NCBI RefSeq assembly: GCF_002806945.1
Contig: NZ_NIHC01000001.1
Span: 248,001 to 312,000, forward strand
Origin: Marinobacter salexigens
GTDB lineage: Bacteria > Pseudomonadota > Gammaproteobacteria > Pseudomonadales > Oleiphilaceae
Direction of reading: 5' to 3'
Length of the DNA: 64,000 bases
Shown here one piece after another: positions 19,756-29,826 of the stretch (its first letter is position 1; each line of letters opens with the position of its first letter). A model generated the notes under the pieces. It was not told where the DNA came from. It searched no databases and saw only the letters and a program-made list of their open reading frames with translations. The position numbers were made by a program, and so were the translations under genes.

Positions 19756-20805
19756 CAATTCTTTCAGAGCCTGCTGGCGCTGGGCTTCAGGCTGCACGGA
19801 AAGGGTCTTCGCAGCGCGGTAAAATGCGGGAAAGTCGTAACCGGATTGTTTCAGTAACTGTCGAAAGGCCGGTACGTGCTGGTTGTATTGGGTAAAAAGA
19901 GCAATTCGGGCGTTGTTGAAGGCAACGGGTGGTGGGCCGAACGGGCCATTTTCGCCGTTGGCCGTGCTGGCCAGAAGTTGTTCGTAGGCGGTGTTGAGCT
20001 CATCAAAGATGAATTGCTTTTGCTCGCGCAGATGGCTTTCTGAAAGCGCGCCCTGCTGTTGATAGAGCTGATCCAGTTCAGCACTGGCGGCTGCTACCAA
20101 GGCATGGGTGCGGTCGCGCAGTTCAAGTCGGCTCAGCGCTTGCCGGAATGGTTTCGGATCACCCCTGTGCTCCAGCCAGAGTCGCAGGCCTTCCAGTTCG
20201 ACGGCGGTAGCAAAGCTCTCGTTGAAGGCGGTGTCCCCATTGATATACAGCACCCGGTGGGCCAGCTCATGGAACATCAGGGCCACCATGCGATCCTCGG
20301 CAAGGTTGGTAAAGCCCGAGTGTAATGGGTCATCAAACCAGCCCAGAGTCGAGTAGGCAGTGACCCCGCCAATGAAAGTGTCGTAGCCCTTGGCATCGAA
20401 TTTCTGCTCTTCTTTCCGGGCGTTTTCCAGCTGGAAGTAGCCACGGTAAGCTTGGCAGCCCAGAATCGGGTAGCACCAATGGTGTGGTTGCAGGGAAAAT
20501 TCAGGCACTGCCACAAGGTTAACCACTACCCAGGGATGCTCCAGAACCACATATTCGGTAAATGTGTCTCCGGGCGTTAGCCCTAGCCGGTCATCAGAAA
20601 AGTGGAGAGCCTGGCGCGAAAGAACAAGCTTGTCGCGTAGTTCCTCAGGCGTGTCATCGCTGGCAATAAGGTTGTCGACCGGTTTGCCCGATACTGTCAA
20701 AGCCAGATGTCCGCGAATAGCCTGAGCGTAATAGCTGAATGAAGAGCAGCCACTCAGTAGTGTGGTCAGTAGTAAAATGGCATAGATCTGACTAAGCTGT
20801 TTCAT
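19729..20805 (-). CDS. Putative zinc aminopeptidase lipoprotein (PF10023 family)
   Basis: The 358-residue protein starts with a lipoprotein signal ending LLSGC (lipidated cysteine at about 20), so it is anchored in the envelope. A zincin motif HELAH is at 179-183, followed by NESFATAVE, which offers the third metal ligand. This pattern is that of the family annotated as predicted aminopeptidase, whose biological substrate is not established. It converges on argA with 27 bp of coding overlap. Confidence 0.85.
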   Translation of the reverse strand: MKQLSQIYAILLLTTLLSGCSSFSYYAQAIRGHLALTVSGKPVDNLIASDDTPEELRDKLVLSRQALHFSDDRLGLTPGDTFTEYVVLEHPWVVVNLVAVPEFSLQPHHWCYPILGCQAYRGYFQLENARKEEQKFDAKGYDTFIGGVTAYSTLGWFDDPLHSGFTNLAEDRMVALMFHELAHRVLYINGDTAFNESFATAVELEGLRLWLEHRGDPKPFRQALSRLELRDRTHALVAAASAELDQLYQQQGALSESHLREQKQFIFDELNTAYEQLLASTANGENGPFGPPPVAFNNARIALFTQYNQHVPAFRQLLKQSGYDFPAFYRAAKTLSVQPEAQRQQALKELSERFKEHF

Positions 20806-20994
20806 AGGGCACGGCGCTATGGCTGGACTGTTTATGTATCCGTAATGGGTCGCTATAGTACACTTATCGTACTAGTCGTCAGCACTAGCATTTTAATATA
20901 ACAACAGGTGGCAGTAGCCACTTGACCAGGGACGTTAGTCGCTGGCGGGCAGAATACCCAGCCCCCTCCGGCATTGCGCAATATCAGGTAGTTC

Positions 20995-23900
20995 ATGGAT
21001 CCGAGAGAACGTCGAAGCAGCCCCCGCAAACCCATCAAGCTTGCCGCCCAGATTGATCTGGGCGCGGGCGAAACCTGGCCATGCCAGATAGCGGACTTTT
21101 GCCCCGAGGGGCTTTTCGTGCGCTATTCGGGTGAAACATCCCGCAAGCTTGATCGGGCTTTTGCGTCTGGAGCTCCCTCTGAGTTGATCGTGCGCTTTCG
21201 GGACCCGGGCGGAAAGCGCCGACACGAACTGCATGTGAATGTTGTCCGGCGCATAGACGGTGCCATGGGAGTCAGCTTTTCCCGCACCAATCCGGAAGCT
21301 GTGGCGTCTATGTTACGGCAATGTGGAAGCTCTGACACCCAGGCCCGGGCTTCATTGCGTGCCCCCAGTGAAAGGGTGCAGTTTGTTTTGCACCAGTCGG
21401 CGCGTGCGGTTATTCAGCATATAGAACCGCTGGTGGATGCCTGTTTTGTACAAATGGCTGCGGCCCTCAAGACGGCGGCGCAAAAAGCCACGAACGACCA
21501 GCAGGCTAATGAGTTTATGGATTTTTCGGGGCAGGTTCAGGCCCGACAACGGGTCATCTGGCATCAGATAGCCCGCAGCCTGGAATCTCCTCTCAAGCCG
21601 GCACCCAAAGGCTTTCCTGGTTCTGAGTTGTCTGTGGTAGATAAAGGTGAGTTTGAAGACTGGTTGACAATCCGGGTCATGGTCACAAAAGCCGATACCC
21701 TGTATCGCAAAGATTTGCTGCAACTCAAACTTCGCCTGGACAAGCTGGGTATTGCCAATGCTACCGGACATCACAACCCTCTTGGGCCGTCTCTTGTATG
21801 CGAAGCTTTCCATACGGGCCTGAGCCAACTCAAAGCTTCCAGAGAGGTAGAAAAGGTTTGTTTGAAGGTGTTTGAGCAAACTGTTCTGCAACACCTGGGC
21901 CCGCTCTACGAGGAACTGAACAATATTCTGATTCGCCATGGTGTGCTGCCGGAGCTCGATCTCAGCAAGTATCTGAGTGAGCAAACGGCCAGCAGCACGT
22001 CTGGAAAGTCTGTGCCGAAAAAAAGCCCACCTGTGCCTGGCTCTGAAAGCGCAAAGCCCGGTGAAACACAAGAGAAACACCAGGAAAAGCCAGTGGCAGA
22101 GCCTGGGTTTGGTGGTCATGCAGGTGCCGGGAAAAACCGCTCAAGTAGCGAGTTCCGGGGTTACGCCAAGGCTGCACAAACAGCCTTTGCAACAGTCCGC
22201 AACTTGCTTGGAACGCTGGCGGCTGCTCGTGCAAAAGGGCCTGATAGCGAGCCCGCTCCTTTTCCTGTGAACGCCCAGCCCATGTCTTCCGGTGAGTTGC
22301 AGCGTGAGCTACAGCAATTGCAGGCGGAGCCAATTGAGACTGCAGGTAATGTGGTGCCCCTGCGCGAGCGGGTGGTAGAAAAGGTCCGTGAGAAGGGCGG
22401 CAAAAAGCTGGACGATGAACAGCAAAGCACGCTCGATGTCGTAGACCGCTTTTTCCACTCTGTAACTGAGAGCCCGAAACTCAGCGAATACGCCCAGGAG
22501 CGAATGCGCCAGCTACAGGTCCCGGTCTTGAAAGTGGTGATGCGGGACCCTGCATTTTTTGATGACAAAAACAGCCCTGTTCGAGGCGTGATGAACCGGC
22601 TGGCCCAGCTTGGGGTTAAGGGTGGGCGTCTGAACCCGGTGGTTCAGCGCCGGGTTGATGAACTTGTCCAGCGAATTACCACCGAATTTGAGCAGGATAC
22701 TGGTGTTTTCGAGCATACGGTTCAGGAGCTGGATGGTCTTATTGACCGCCAGAATCTGGTATACCGCCGCAATGTTGAACGAGTGACTGCTGCCGCTGAA
22801 GGTGCTCAGAAAGTTGCCGAGTCGAAGATTGCCGCAACGGAAGTATTGAACCAGAAACTGGCAGGGCGAAAGGTGCCGAAAGCAGTTTTAAGCATGCTGG
22901 ATGGCGGCTGGCGCGATCTTTTGTCGCTGACCTGGATACGACAGGGGGCAGACAGCCAGGCTTGGGAGGACTACCTTTCGGTTGTTGATTCCTTGCTGGC
23001 ATTTTCAGAAGACCGCGATTCCGCTATAAATTTACCGGAGTTGCTCCGGGTTATTCAGGATGGGCTGGGATCTATTTCCAGTAACCACATGCCATCTTCC
23101 CAGATACGTGACGAACTGAAGCAGTTTCTGGTGCGCAGCCCTGAGCGCCCGCCGGAAATGGTGGAGGTTCCCAAAGCAAAGCCTGCTGAAGACCTCAAAC
23201 AGACGCTGTCGGAGCGTGAGCAGCGTAGTTTGCAGCGCTGGATAAACCGTGCTCAGCGACTGCGGACGGGCGACTGGCTTCGGGATCAGGAAAAGCCCGA
23301 TGAGCCGCAGTACATTCGGTTGGTATGGGTCGCTCGTGGTTTCACCCGGTTTGTTTTTGTGAATCACCAGGGCATGCGGGTTGTGGAGCTTGAGCTTGAA
23401 GCCCTTGCACGCCAGATGCGCAAAGGCGTCATCGTGCCTGATAGCCAATACGAACGGCCGTTGGTGGATGAAAGCATCGACCGTATGGTACGCAAGGTTT
23501 ATGACCAGTTGTCCTGGGCCTCCACCCACGACGAGCTGACAGGGCTTCTTGGGCGCCGCGAGTTTGAACGCATGCTCGATCAGCAGTTGGCCCGGCGTGA
23601 AGATCAGCGTTCATTGCTCCGGCTGGATTTGCGCAAGTTCCGGTTGTTGAACGATACAGCAGGTTACCAGGCCGGGGACGACGCCCTTAAACGAGTGGCA
23701 GATCTGCTGCGTGAGCATGTGGGGGGCGGAATGCCATTGGCTCGGCTGGCTGGGAATGAGTTTGGCATGTTGGTGCCAGCCGAGAATGCGGATGACGCAG
23801 CACATAACCTCATTGCAGCCGTTGAATCTGCTGAATTTAACTACGGTGATCGCAGTTACCAGTTGTCTGCCAGTGTGGGGGTCGTGCCGGAGTTACCAGG

Positions 23901-24774
23901 CCTGGTTAGCGCTGAACGTTGGCTGAGAGCCTCTGAGCAGGCGTTAGGCGCTGCGAGGGCAAAAGGCCTTGGCAAGGTAGCTGCGTATTCTCTGGGCGCT
24001 GGAGATCAGGCCCGGCAGGAGCAAATCGCTGCCAAGGTCGCCAGCCTGGGTGATCTGGACGAAGAGCGCATGCTGCTGCGTTGCCAGAAAATTATCCCTT
24101 TGCACAGCCATACGAGCATGGCGGCCCAGTACGAAGTGTTGATCAGCATGTACGACGATGCCGGTACACTCATTACCGGCCATGACTTTGTGCGCATGGC
24201 GGAGCGTTACGACCGCATGCAGGCCGTCGATCGCTGGGTGGTCGGGCACATGCTGGACTGGTTGCGGGTGCAGGCACCGGACCCGCGCCATCTCGGTGGC
24301 GTGTGCATTAACCTTTCCGGCTATTCGCTGAATGACCAGACACTGCTGGAGTACATTTACGAAAAACTGAGCGAAAAGGACGCACCCATCGAGCGCCTCT
24401 GGTTTGAAGTAACTGAAGCATCGGCGATTAATGATGTGCAAGCTGTGGCTGATTTTATGATCGAAATGAAAGAACTCGGCTGCAAGTTCTGTCTTGGAAA
24501 TTTCGGTAGTGGCACGAGCTCCTTCGAGTTTATGCGCTCGCTCCCGGTGGATTTGATAAAGATAGACAATGCCTTCACTGGCCAGCTCAATACCAGCGAG
24601 ACGGATCGTGCCATGGTGCAGTCCATGGTGGACATGGCGCATTATATGGATCGGGAAGTGATAGCCAGCCAGGTTGAATCCCGCGATGTTCTGGATACAC
24701 TGAGGCAGCTGGGTGTGGATTACGCTCAGGGCTTTGTGATTGAAAAGCCCCGCTCGCTCGATAGCCTTGCCTGA
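20995..24774 (+). CDS. PilZ-DUF1631-GGDEF-EAL protein with degenerate cyclic-di-GMP catalytic motifs
   Basis: This 1259-residue protein opens with a PilZ-like domain (RRSSPRKPIKL near the start, then the beta-barrel to about 105), continues with a long helical DUF1631 region (about 110-800), then a GGDEF-like domain from about 843 and an EAL-like domain from about 1043. The cyclase motif reads AGNEF (919-923) instead of GGDEF. The EAL domain has YEVL in place of EAL and GNFGSG where active enzymes have DDFGSG, although KID and the QGF block remain. Both catalytic functions are therefore probably lost, and the protein is likely a c-di-GMP-binding effector. It has no membrane helix. prkB follows by 63 bp. 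Confidence 0.85.
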   Translation: MDPRERRSSPRKPIKLAAQIDLGAGETWPCQIADFCPEGLFVRYSGETSRKLDRAFASGAPSELIVRFRDPGGKRRHELHVNVVRRIDGAMGVSFSRTNPEAVASMLRQCGSSDTQARASLRAPSERVQFVLHQSARAVIQHIEPLVDACFVQMAAALKTAAQKATNDQQANEFMDFSGQVQARQRVIWHQIARSLESPLKPAPKGFPGSELSVVDKGEFEDWLTIRVMVTKADTLYRKDLLQLKLRLDKLGIANATGHHNPLGPSLVCEAFHTGLSQLKASREVEKVCLKVFEQTVLQHLGPLYEELNNILIRHGVLPELDLSKYLSEQTASSTSGKSVPKKSPPVPGSESAKPGETQEKHQEKPVAEPGFGGHAGAGKNRSSSEFRGYAKAAQTAFATVRNLLGTLAAARAKGPDSEPAPFPVNAQPMSSGELQRELQQLQAEPIETAGNVVPLRERVVEKVREKGGKKLDDEQQSTLDVVDRFFHSVTESPKLSEYAQERMRQLQVPVLKVVMRDPAFFDDKNSPVRGVMNRLAQLGVKGGRLNPVVQRRVDELVQRITTEFEQDTGVFEHTVQELDGLIDRQNLVYRRNVERVTAAAEGAQKVAESKIAATEVLNQKLAGRKVPKAVLSMLDGGWRDLLSLTWIRQGADSQAWEDYLSVVDSLLAFSEDRDSAINLPELLRVIQDGLGSISSNHMPSSQIRDELKQFLVRSPERPPEMVEVPKAKPAEDLKQTLSEREQRSLQRWINRAQRLRTGDWLRDQEKPDEPQYIRLVWVARGFTRFVFVNHQGMRVVELELEALARQMRKGVIVPDSQYERPLVDESIDRMVRKVYDQLSWASTHDELTGLLGRREFERMLDQQLARREDQRSLLRLDLRKFRLLNDTAGYQAGDDALKRVADLLREHVGGGMPLARLAGNEFGMLVPAENADDAAHNLIAAVESAEFNYGDRSYQLSASVGVVPELPGLVSAERWLRASEQALGAARAKGLGKVAAYSLGAGDQARQEQIAAKVASLGDLDEERMLLRCQKIIPLHSHTSMAAQYEVLISMYDDAGTLITGHDFVRMAERYDRMQAVDRWVVGHMLDWLRVQAPDPRHLGGVCINLSGYSLNDQTLLEYIYEKLSEKDAPIERLWFEVTEASAINDVQAVADFMIEMKELGCKFCLGNFGSGTSSFEFMRSLPVDLIKIDNAFTGQLNTSETDRAMVQSMVDMAHYMDREVIASQVESRDVLDTLRQLGVDYAQGFVIEKPRSLDSLA

Positions 24775-24837
24775 CGCCATTGTGGCGTACACCCAACACT
24801 CACCAGAACTTAACTCAACCGACGGCGCACTTCAGCC

Positions 24838-25704
24838 ATGTCAAAACGTCATCCCATTATTGCGGTAACCGGCTCGTCCGGTGCGGGCACCAGTACCACA
24901 AGCGAGATATTCCGGCGTATGTTTGCTAATGAAGGACTGGCAGCGGCGATGGTCAGCGGTGACAGTTTTCACCGTTATAACCGGGAGCAGATGGCGCGGC
25001 TTGCGGCCAAGGGCCAGTTTGGTGAACGTAACCACTTTGCCCTTGCCGCCAACCATATCGACAAACTGGAAGCACTGTTTTACGACTATAGCCACACCGG
25101 CAATGGCCGGTATCGCCAGTATGTGCACGATGAGGATCGTGACCTGCAGGCCGAGGGCCACAAACCGGGCACCTTCACGGCCTGGGGATCCTTGCAGCCA
25201 GACACAGACCTGCTGTTTTATGAGGGGCTGCACGGGGCAGTTGTGAGTGAAACCTATAATATTGCCCAGTATGTGGACTTGCTGATTGGCGTGGTGCCCA
25301 TCGTAAATCTGGAGTGGATCCAGAAAATACACCGGGATACCCATCAGCGTGGGTACAGCCAGGAAGCGGTAGTCACAACCATCATTAATCGTATGGATGA
25401 CTACGTGAACGATATAGTGCCGCAGTTTTCACATACCCATATCAACTTTCAGCGTATCCCTCTGGTGGACACTTCCAACCCGTTTGTGGTGCGGGATGTG
25501 CCTACGGAAGATGAAAGCATGTTTGTTATCCGGTTCCGCGATGATTCAGAGGTGGATTTTTCCTACCTGTTACAGGCCATTCAGAACAGTACGCTCTCCC
25601 GCCATGACACCCTGGTTATTCCAGGCACAAAAATGGCGCTGGCCATGGATCTGATTGTAAGACCCATGGTGCAGCGCCTGATGGCACAAAGAACCTTCGC
25701 CTGA
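24838..25704 (+). CDS. prkB: Phosphoribulokinase-like P-loop kinase
   Basis: The 288 residues match the phosphoribulokinase/uridine kinase fold, with a modified P-loop GSSGAGTST (12-20) where threonine replaces the usual lysine, as in the PrkB proteins of non-autotrophic gammaproteobacteria. No RuBisCO or other Calvin-cycle gene is present, and the physiological substrate of this group is unknown. It converges on speD with 14 bp between stops. The neighbourhood prkB-(speD)-yhfA-crp matches the prkB-yhfA-crp order known in E. coli. Confidence 0.88.
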   Translation: MSKRHPIIAVTGSSGAGTSTTSEIFRRMFANEGLAAAMVSGDSFHRYNREQMARLAAKGQFGERNHFALAANHIDKLEALFYDYSHTGNGRYRQYVHDEDRDLQAEGHKPGTFTAWGSLQPDTDLLFYEGLHGAVVSETYNIAQYVDLLIGVVPIVNLEWIQKIHRDTHQRGYSQEAVVTTIINRMDDYVNDIVPQFSHTHINFQRIPLVDTSNPFVVRDVPTEDESMFVIRFRDDSEVDFSYLLQAIQNSTLSRHDTLVIPGTKMALAMDLIVRPMVQRLMAQRTFA

Positions 25705-25718
25705 TTTAAAAGGCGGTG

Positions 25719-26513
25719 TTATTCCATGTTCCGGGAATAAAAAATCTCCAGTTTTTCACGGCGTAGGCGTTCCTCGATGGACTTGGCAAGTTCCGGGTCC
25801 AGGTCGTCGGCATTCTCGCCGAACACATGGTTGTCCAGATTGAACTCTTTCACCATCATCTTGGTATGGAAGAGGTTTTCCTGATAAACGTTCACATCGA
25901 TCATCTGATAAGCGTTCTGTGTATCTTCGGTCAGGTAGTTCTGAATCGAGTTGATATCGTGATCAATGTAATGCTTGGTGCCGTCTACATCCCGGGTAAA
26001 ACCGCGCACACGGTAATCCACAGTCACCACATCTGAATCAAAACTGTGGATCAGGTAGTTCAATACTTTCAAGGGCGAAATCAGGCCGCAGGTGGATACG
26101 TCAATGTCTGCCCGAAAGGTGCTGATGCCCTCGTGGGGGTGGCTCTCAGGGTAGGTGTGCACCGTTACGTGGCTCTTGTCGAGATGGGCCACGATGGTAT
26201 CGGGCAGGGGGCCGGGGGATTCTTCGTTGTCTGGTTCTTCACCATCGGTCAGTTCATGTTCGGCGATGAGCATGGTAACCGATGCCCCATGGGGCTCGTA
26301 ATCCTGACGGGCGATGTTGAGCACGTTGGCGCCAATGATCTTGACCACATCGGTCAGGATCTGGGTCAGGCGCTCTGCGTTATACATCTCGTCGATGTAA
26401 TCAATATAGCCTTCACGCTGCTCTTCAGTCTGCGCATAGCAGATATCGTAGATATTGAAGCTCAGGGATTTGGTCAGGTTGTTGAAACCGTGCAACTGGA
26501 GTTTTGATTCCAT
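25719..26513 (-). CDS. speD: S-adenosylmethionine decarboxylase proenzyme
   Basis: SpeD decarboxylates S-adenosylmethionine to give the aminopropyl donor for spermidine. It is the E. coli-type enzyme of 264 residues, made as a proenzyme that cleaves itself. The processing site [13 protein letters not shown] places the cut between K113 and S114, the serine becoming the pyruvoyl cofactor. No speE is adjacent. It is transcribed leftward, downstream of the yhfA-like gene. Confidence 0.95.
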   Translation of the reverse strand: MESKLQLHGFNNLTKSLSFNIYDICYAQTEEQREGYIDYIDEMYNAERLTQILTDVVKIIGANVLNIARQDYEPHGASVTMLIAEHELTDGEEPDNEESPGPLPDTIVAHLDKSHVTVHTYPESHPHEGISTFRADIDVSTCGLISPLKVLNYLIHSFDSDVVTVDYRVRGFTRDVDGTKHYIDHDINSIQNYLTEDTQNAYQMIDVNVYQENLFHTKMMVKEFNLDNHVFGENADDLDPELAKSIEERLRREKLEIFYSRNME

Positions 26514-26683
26514 GCTCAGCCCCTCCGGTCTATGGAGATGAATGACGGCAGGGCGGTACGTACACGCTCTGCGCAGGCCGCCACCGGCAGGGGGTCAGGT
26601 TGTTCACCCGTTGCTCATGCCGGCGGAGAAAGGGCGGTATTATGCACGCCCCATCAGGTGTTGAATAGTACTGCGAGTAAGGC

Positions 26684-27106
26684 TCAGTTTGCGCTGCGTA
26701 TTTCGTGACTGTGGCTTATTTCCACACCGGCTTTTTCCAGCATGATGGACGCAGAACAGTACTTTTCGGCAGACAAGCTTACGGCGCGCTTAACCTGGCT
26801 TTCTTTAAGGTTGTGGCCGGTCACCACAAAATGCAGATGAATTTTCGTGAACACCGAAGGCACGGCATCGGCCCGCTCGGCTTCCAGCTCAGCATGGCAG
26901 GCCGTGACATCCTGCCGGCTTTTTTTCAAAATGCTCATCACATCAAAAGATGAACAACCTCCAAGGCCCATCAGCAGCATTTCCATGGGGCGGGGTCCCA
27001 GGTTTTCACCACCATGATCGGGTGGGCCATCCATTTGTACGGAGTGACCAGTGCCACTGGTTGCACGGAAGCTGGCATTGCCGGCCCAATCGACGGTTGC
27101 TTTCAT
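26684..27106 (-). CDS. yhfA: OsmC-family protein (YhfA-like)
   Basis: OsmC-type proteins use two cysteines to reduce organic hydroperoxides. Starting at ATG 27106 gives 140 residues (MKATVDWAGNASF) with cysteines at 51 (LGGCSS) and 117 (EKYCSAS), the two reactive positions. The frame stays open upstream, but GGAGCA precedes this ATG and the shorter form fits the family. It lies between speD and the divergent crp gene, the position of yhfA in E. coli. Confidence 0.88.
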   Translation of the reverse strand: MKATVDWAGNASFRATSGTGHSVQMDGPPDHGGENLGPRPMEMLLMGLGGCSSFDVMSILKKSRQDVTACHAELEAERADAVPSVFTKIHLHFVVTGHNLKESQVKRAVSLSAEKYCSASIMLEKAGVEISHSHEIRSAN

Positions 27107-27243
27107 CAAAGGTGTGCTCCTGTTGCGCGTTGGCGGGCAATGGCCCGCCTGCATGGTAATGAATGGACAGGATGCTAGCACAACCGCCCGCTTCTGGCAG
27201 TCCATGGCGCATGCTCCTGATACATTCGGTATACTGTTTCCAG

Positions 27244-27272
27244 TTGCCCGAAGCAGACCTTCTTGCTATAAG
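27244..27272 (+). promoter_or_regulatory. Probable crp promoter
   Basis: TTGCCC (27244-27249), 17 bp, then TATAAG (27267-27272). This is a good sigma-70 match in the divergent gap, about 97 bp before the crp start, leaving a leader of roughly 90 bases. Confidence 0.55.
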
Positions 27273-27368
27273 TTGCTATGTTTTTTGGTAAAAATGAACC
27301 CGCAGGGAAAGCCGGGTGAACAACAAACATCGGATCCCGCCAGTATTTGAGGAGGCACAACCCGCATC

Positions 27369-28010
27369 ATGGCCACAATCATCAAGCCAGTTGAGCAGAA
27401 AACCAAACATCTCGACTATTTTCTTTCTCAGTGCCATCGCCGCCGCTACCCGGCAAAGAGCACCATTATTTATGCGGGCGACAAAAGCGACTCCCTCTTC
27501 TACATCGTCAAGGGTTCCGTCACGGTGATCATTGAAGACGATGATGGTCGTGAAATGATTATGGCCTACCTCAATGCAGGCGACTTTTTTGGTGAGATGG
27601 GGCTGTTCGACAATATGGATTCCCGTAGCGCCTGGGTGAAGGCAAAAACCGAATGTGAGGTGGCTGAAATCAGCTACCCCAAGTTCCGGGAAATTGCCCA
27701 GCAGGATCTGGGGGTGCTCTACTTTATCGGCGAGCAGATGGCTTCACGCCTGCGCCAGACCACCCGTAAAGTTGGCGACCTGGCGTTCCTGGATGTAACT
27801 GGGCGGGTTGCCCGCACTCTGCTGGATTTGTGCAAAGAGCCAGATGCCATGACACACCCCGACGGCATGCAGATCAAAATTACCCGTCAGGAGATTGGCC
27901 GCATTGTGGGCTGCTCCCGTGAAATGGTTGGCAGGGTGCTTAAAACCCTGGAAGACCAGGGGCTTGTGCGGGTTAAAGGCAAGACCATGGTGGTTTTCGG
28001 AACCCGTTAG
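27369..28010 (+). CDS. crp: cAMP-activated global regulator Crp/Vfr
   Basis: Crp-family activators bind cAMP through an N-terminal beta-roll and DNA through a C-terminal helix-turn-helix. The 213-residue protein has the cyclic-nucleotide pocket segment GEMGLFDN with SRSAWVKA (about 76-95) and the [23 protein letters not shown] at about 173-192. GGAGG lies 13 bases before the ATG, a longer gap than usual. It resembles Vfr of Pseudomonas. The stem-loop at 28021-28050 lies between it and the convergent modC. Confidence 0.94.
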   Translation: MATIIKPVEQKTKHLDYFLSQCHRRRYPAKSTIIYAGDKSDSLFYIVKGSVTVIIEDDDGREMIMAYLNAGDFFGEMGLFDNMDSRSAWVKAKTECEVAEISYPKFREIAQQDLGVLYFIGEQMASRLRQTTRKVGDLAFLDVTGRVARTLLDLCKEPDAMTHPDGMQIKITRQEIGRIVGCSREMVGRVLKTLEDQGLVRVKGKTMVVFGTR

Positions 28011-28020
28011 AGCTTGGGGC

Positions 28021-28050
28021 AGACTGACCTGTTGCCCGGCGGGTCAGTCT
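28021..28050. other. Stem-loop at the crp/modC convergent junction
   Basis: AGACTGACC (28021-28029) pairs perfectly with GGTCAGTCT (28042-28050), overlapping the modC stop codon. There is no T-run on either strand; it may end or stabilise both transcripts. Confidence 0.6.
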
Positions 28051-29132
28051 ACAATGGCAACAGACTTTATCTGCATCCAGACTTGCTGCCTGGGCTCAAT
28101 GCTCAGGGTGTGCACAGCCCGGCTGGTCAGGCGGGAGAGGAAAGGGGTTTTCCCCGCCAGTAGCCGCACCATGGATGTCCCCGGGCTTACTTCCGAGGCT
28201 ACCTCATCAACAATTGCTGGCAACAGGTTCTGGGTGCTCTGATCAACCTGCTCGCTTCGTGCAAGGCTGATATCCTTCGCCAGTACCTGCAAACGGACTC
28301 TTTGGCCGATAGTCAGGTTTTCATCGGCGCGTACCCAAAGATGCCCACCCGCAAAATCAGCCCGGCACAAGTGCCAGCGCTCGTCATGCTCCGATACTGT
28401 AGCATCAAGGATGACTCCCGCATCAACCTCAAGCCCAAAAGGCTGATCTGTGCGCGCCATGATGGTTTGCAGTGGCCCCTGGGCAACCACCCGGCCTGCA
28501 TCCATCATCACAATATGATCCGCTAATCTTGCAACTTCTGCCGTGGAGTGGGAAACATAGAGCATGGGGATAGCCAGGTTGTCCCTCAAGGCCTCCAGGT
28601 AGGGCATGATTTCACGTTTGCTGTTCTGGTCGAGTGCCGACAAGGGTTCGTCCATCAGCAACAGCTTGGGGCTGGTGAGTAGCGCCCGAGCAATCGCCAC
28701 CCGCTGGCGTTCGCCACCGGAGAGTTTTTCCGGCATGCGGCCAAGCAGGTGTGCAAGGCCAAGCCATTGAACGGCTTGTTCGAAGGATATCCGGCGCTCA
28801 CTTTGCGGGATTCGCTTGTACCCGTACATCAGGTTTCGCTCTACCGACAAGTGCGGAAACAGGCTGGTTTCCTGGAAAACATAAGCCAACGGGCGCTGGT
28901 GCACAGGGCGGCTGCTTTTCTCACCCTCGCTTTGCCATACATCCCCGTTAATGCGCATGCTGCCTTTGGCCGCCTGTAGGCCTGCCATACAGCGCAGCAG
29001 CGTTGTTTTCCCGCAACCGGAGTGCCCGAACAGGGCCGTTAGCCCAGTGCCTGGAAGCTCCAGATCAACATCCATTGTGAATGCCCCGAACTGACAGCTG
29101 AAGCGCGCTTGTATTCCGTGTGTCGCCATCAC
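28044..29132 (-). CDS. modC: Molybdate ABC transporter ATP-binding protein
   Basis: ModC powers molybdate import at the inner membrane. The 362 residues contain Walker A GHSGCGKTT, signature LSGGERQRVA and Walker B LLLMDEP, followed by a C-terminal TOBE/molybdate-binding domain of about 70 residues (from TIGQRVRLQVLAKD onward). Its start overlaps the modB stop by four bases. It is last in the modA-modB-modC operon. Confidence 0.95.
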   Translation of the reverse strand: MMATHGIQARFSCQFGAFTMDVDLELPGTGLTALFGHSGCGKTTLLRCMAGLQAAKGSMRINGDVWQSEGEKSSRPVHQRPLAYVFQETSLFPHLSVERNLMYGYKRIPQSERRISFEQAVQWLGLAHLLGRMPEKLSGGERQRVAIARALLTSPKLLLMDEPLSALDQNSKREIMPYLEALRDNLAIPMLYVSHSTAEVARLADHIVMMDAGRVVAQGPLQTIMARTDQPFGLEVDAGVILDATVSEHDERWHLCRADFAGGHLWVRADENLTIGQRVRLQVLAKDISLARSEQVDQSTQNLLPAIVDEVASEVSPGTSMVRLLAGKTPFLSRLTSRAVHTLSIEPRQQVWMQIKSVAIVD

Positions 29133-29806
29133 TTCACCAGTCCGGATTGCATCCGGCCATTGAGGGAGTAGAGGGTGACCAGCACAACGAAGGAGAACAC
29201 CACCATGCCGGCGGAGAGCCAGTGAGCTTGCGTATATTCCAGTGATTCCACGTGGTCGTAGATGGCTACGGAGAGCACTTTGGTTTCACCGGGAATGTTG
29301 CCGCCAATCATCAAAACCACACCAAATTCACCAATAGTATGGGCAAATGTCAGTACGCTGGCCGTGAGAAACCCCGGCCGTGCCAACGGAATCACAATAG
29401 AAAAGAAACGATCCCGGGGCGACGCCCGGAGCGTGGATGCCACCTCAAGAAGCTGCTGGTTAATCGAGCCGAACGCATTTTGTAGTGGCTGCACAGTAAA
29501 TGGCAGCGAATAGATAATGGAGGCAATCACCAGACCTTCAAAGGTGAAAGGAAGCAGGCCCAGGCCCAGTTGCTCGGTAATCTGGCCGACCATACCTTTG
29601 GGGCCCATCAGAACCAGTAGATAGAAGCCGAGCACGGTGGGCGGAAGCACCAAAGGCAGGGCCACGATGGCTGAAATAGGTTGCCTGAGCCAGTGCTTGG
29701 TGCGCGCTAGCCACCAGGCGATAGGCGTGCCTACCACCAAGAGCAGAGCGGTGGTCAGGCCTGCAAGTTTCAGGGTGAGCCAAATCGGCTCCCAGTATAT
29801 GCCCAT
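29129..29806 (-). CDS. modB: Molybdate ABC transporter permease
   Basis: ModB is the membrane channel of the molybdate importer. The 225-residue protein is strongly hydrophobic with about five membrane helices, and has the EAA-type coupling loop EVASTLRASPRDRFF near the middle that contacts ModC. It starts 20 bp after modA and overlaps modC. Confidence 0.94.
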   Translation of the reverse strand: MGIYWEPIWLTLKLAGLTTALLLVVGTPIAWWLARTKHWLRQPISAIVALPLVLPPTVLGFYLLVLMGPKGMVGQITEQLGLGLLPFTFEGLVIASIIYSLPFTVQPLQNAFGSINQQLLEVASTLRASPRDRFFSIVIPLARPGFLTASVLTFAHTIGEFGVVLMIGGNIPGETKVLSVAIYDHVESLEYTQAHWLSAGMVVFSFVVLVTLYSLNGRMQSGLVK

Positions 29807-29826
29807 GGTCTTGGCCAGGTTAATAC

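Noticed and set aside
21352..22119. 255-codon open frame on the minus strand
   Set aside because: Antisense to the DUF1631 region of the 1259-residue gene, with no recognisable domain or start signal.
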